13,534 nt of DNA from an uncultured Ruminococcus sp. (lineage in GTDB: Bacteria > Bacillota > Clostridia > Oscillospirales > Ruminococcaceae): contig CAMWJT010000016.1 of NCBI GenBank assembly GCA_947174625.1, positions 1-13,534 on the forward strand, read 5' to 3'. This document shows positions 13,052-13,534 of the stretch, piece by piece. How positions within the stretch are numbered: the first letter of the stretch is position 1; every line of letters starts with the position of its first letter. A program made the translations under genes and the position numbers. The notes under the pieces were generated by a model, which was not told where the DNA came from, made no database searches, and saw only the letters and a program-made list of their open reading frames with translations.

Positions 13052-13090
13052 TAAGACAAGCATTGTCTTACCTCTTGTCTTGTTTGTCTT
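13052..13090. repeat. Right-end iterons with a short palindrome
   Basis: TAAGACAA-GCA-TTGTCTTA (13052-13070) is a palindrome built on the same core but with shorter arms, followed by CTTGTCTTG and TTTGTCTTA copies to 13090. The array ends here. Confidence 0.8.
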
Positions 13091-13152
13091 ACTTTTTTCT
13101 TGTGCAAAACGACGAACGCTCTTTTTATTTACAACTTCTACAAGTGTACCCC

Positions 13153-13365
13153 ATGAAATTTTGGGAACGCCAGCGTAAAGGAATTGCCATCGCAAAGGCA
13201 GCCGAGAAGTACAAAGGACGGCAACCAATTCCGGTTGACCTGACAGCATTACAAAGGGAATGTAAGTTGTGGTGTGAAGGTAAGCAGATGGCGAAAAGAA
13301 CCATGCAAAAGCTCGGCATGAAACCGAACAGATTCTATAGAAAAGTTAAAGAGTATGGTCTGTAA
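13153..13365 (+). pseudogene. C-terminal stub of a serine recombinase (resolvase/invertase family)
   Basis: 70 residues from ATG 13153. ERQRKGIAIAKAAEKYKGR is the junction helix and linker typical of resolvases, after which a helix-turn-helix DNA-binding domain follows (LTALQRECKLWCEGK, then AKRTMQKLGMKPNRFYRKVKEYGL). The catalytic domain with its serine, about 110 residues, is missing. The frame remains open upstream to about 13063, and LQLLQV just before the Met may be a relic of the preceding helix. No ribosome site stands before 13153, so it is probably not expressed as an enzyme. The intact DNA-binding domain could in principle still bind DNA. Confidence 0.75.
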
Positions 13366-13376
13366 TAATATAGAAA

Positions 13377-13407
13377 ATTCAGGATCTTAATAGATTCTGG
13401 ATTTTTT
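13377..13407 (+). terminator. Rho-independent terminator after the resolvase stub
   Basis: ATTCAGGATCT (13377-13387) pairs with AGATTCTGGAT (13392-13402), 11 pairs with two G-U, followed by TTTTT. It stands just after the stop of the stub. Confidence 0.8.
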
Positions 13408-13534
13408 GTTATACATCTTAGATATACATGTCTCTGCAAAATGAAAAAAATTGACTTTAATATCATTGTATAAGAGAAGTTTACGAGTCAAAGAGAAGAT
13501 ACTTGAAAATTTTCTAAAAAATAGCAAATTATAC
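13408..13534. other. Right-edge non-coding stretch
   Basis: 127 AT-rich bases without a gene. A TTGACT (13451-13456) and AGTCAA (13486-13491) inverted pair is present, but there is no convincing promoter or attachment site. Confidence 0.5.

Larger units (their letters stand above)
12645..13090. other. Candidate replication origin: iteron/palindrome array
   Basis: A gene-free 446-bp region with 11 exact copies of AAGACAAG or its complement: forward at 12648, 12735, 12804, 12871, 12880 and 13053; reverse at 12666, 12755, 12824, 12994 and 13074. Near copies lie at 13063 and 13083. Between them are very AT-rich tracts (for example the T-run at 12905-12916) and TATATA(C/G)-like steps after each palindrome. 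Iterons plus an easily melted AT tract next to a primase-helicase gene is the usual look of a theta-type or phage origin. Alternatives are recombination subsites for the resolvase whose stub lies downstream, or a row of terminators. No known origin sequence was recognised. Confidence 0.5.

Noticed and set aside
12645..13090. CRISPR array
   Set aside because: Repeats are perfect palindromes in both orientations with irregular distances, the intervening DNA is itself repetitive and AT-rich, and no cas gene is near.
13451..13491. Promoter or attachment site at the right edge
   Set aside because: TTGACT and TATAAG are only 12 bases apart, and no match to sequence near the integrase end was seen.

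Overview
The window comes from a low-GC Gram-positive bacterium, most likely a gut or rumen clostridium of the Ruminococcus/Oscillospiraceae type. The evidence is the AT-rich intergenic DNA, strong AGGAGG-type ribosome binding sites, some TTG and GTG starts, an ECF sigma factor paired with a DUF4179 membrane protein, and PcfJ/PcfK-like accessory genes. This placement is inferred from gene content, not from a marker gene.

Layout. (1) 1-1722, minus strand: the first 574 codons of a large secreted or surface protein that runs off the left edge. It has a signal peptide, an internal PVTGD motif followed by a membrane segment, a second hydrophobic segment, six thrombospondin-type-3-like calcium loops and a Glu/Thr-rich 15-residue tandem repeat. 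(2) 1723-2943: about 1.2 kb without an intact gene. It holds a strongly foldable ~95-nt segment (2358-2451) bracketed by 27-bp direct repeats, and a decayed IS982-family transposase end (2561-2810). (3) 2944-4628, plus strand: an ECF sigma factor (TTG start) and its DUF4179 membrane partner, closed by a terminator at 4705-4745. (4) 4817-4924: a second IS982 remnant, which now supplies the C-terminus of a small ORF. (5) 4837-9654, minus strand: an accessory operon read leftward from a consensus promoter (TTGACA-N17-TATAAT). In reading order it encodes 58-aa and 77-aa hypotheticals, a PcfK-like protein, a PcfJ-like protein, a DUF3102-like coiled-coil protein, a tyrosine recombinase and the chimeric small ORF. 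(6) 9686-9858: a divergent control region with repeated GTTA(C/G)T half-sites. (7) 9883-12627, plus strand: an XRE repressor, a hairpin-bearing leader, and a 747-aa primase-helicase (CHC2 zinc finger, TOPRIM, VirE-type P-loop). (8) 12645-13090: a gene-free array with 11 exact copies of AAGACAAG/CTTGTCTT, six of them forming three near-identical long palindromes. (9) 13153-13365: the C-terminal stub of a serine resolvase, then a terminator.

Blocks 5-9 look like one integrative genetic element: an integrase at one end, a repressor with divergent promoters in the middle, then a replication gene and a candidate replication origin. No relaxase or type IV secretion gene is visible, so the element could be a mobilizable or satellite-type element, a prophage relic, or part of a larger conjugative element beyond the window. 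No attachment site could be identified. The most unusual features are the palindrome/iteron array downstream of the primase, the hairpin overlapping the primase promoter, and the foldable segment at 2358-2451.
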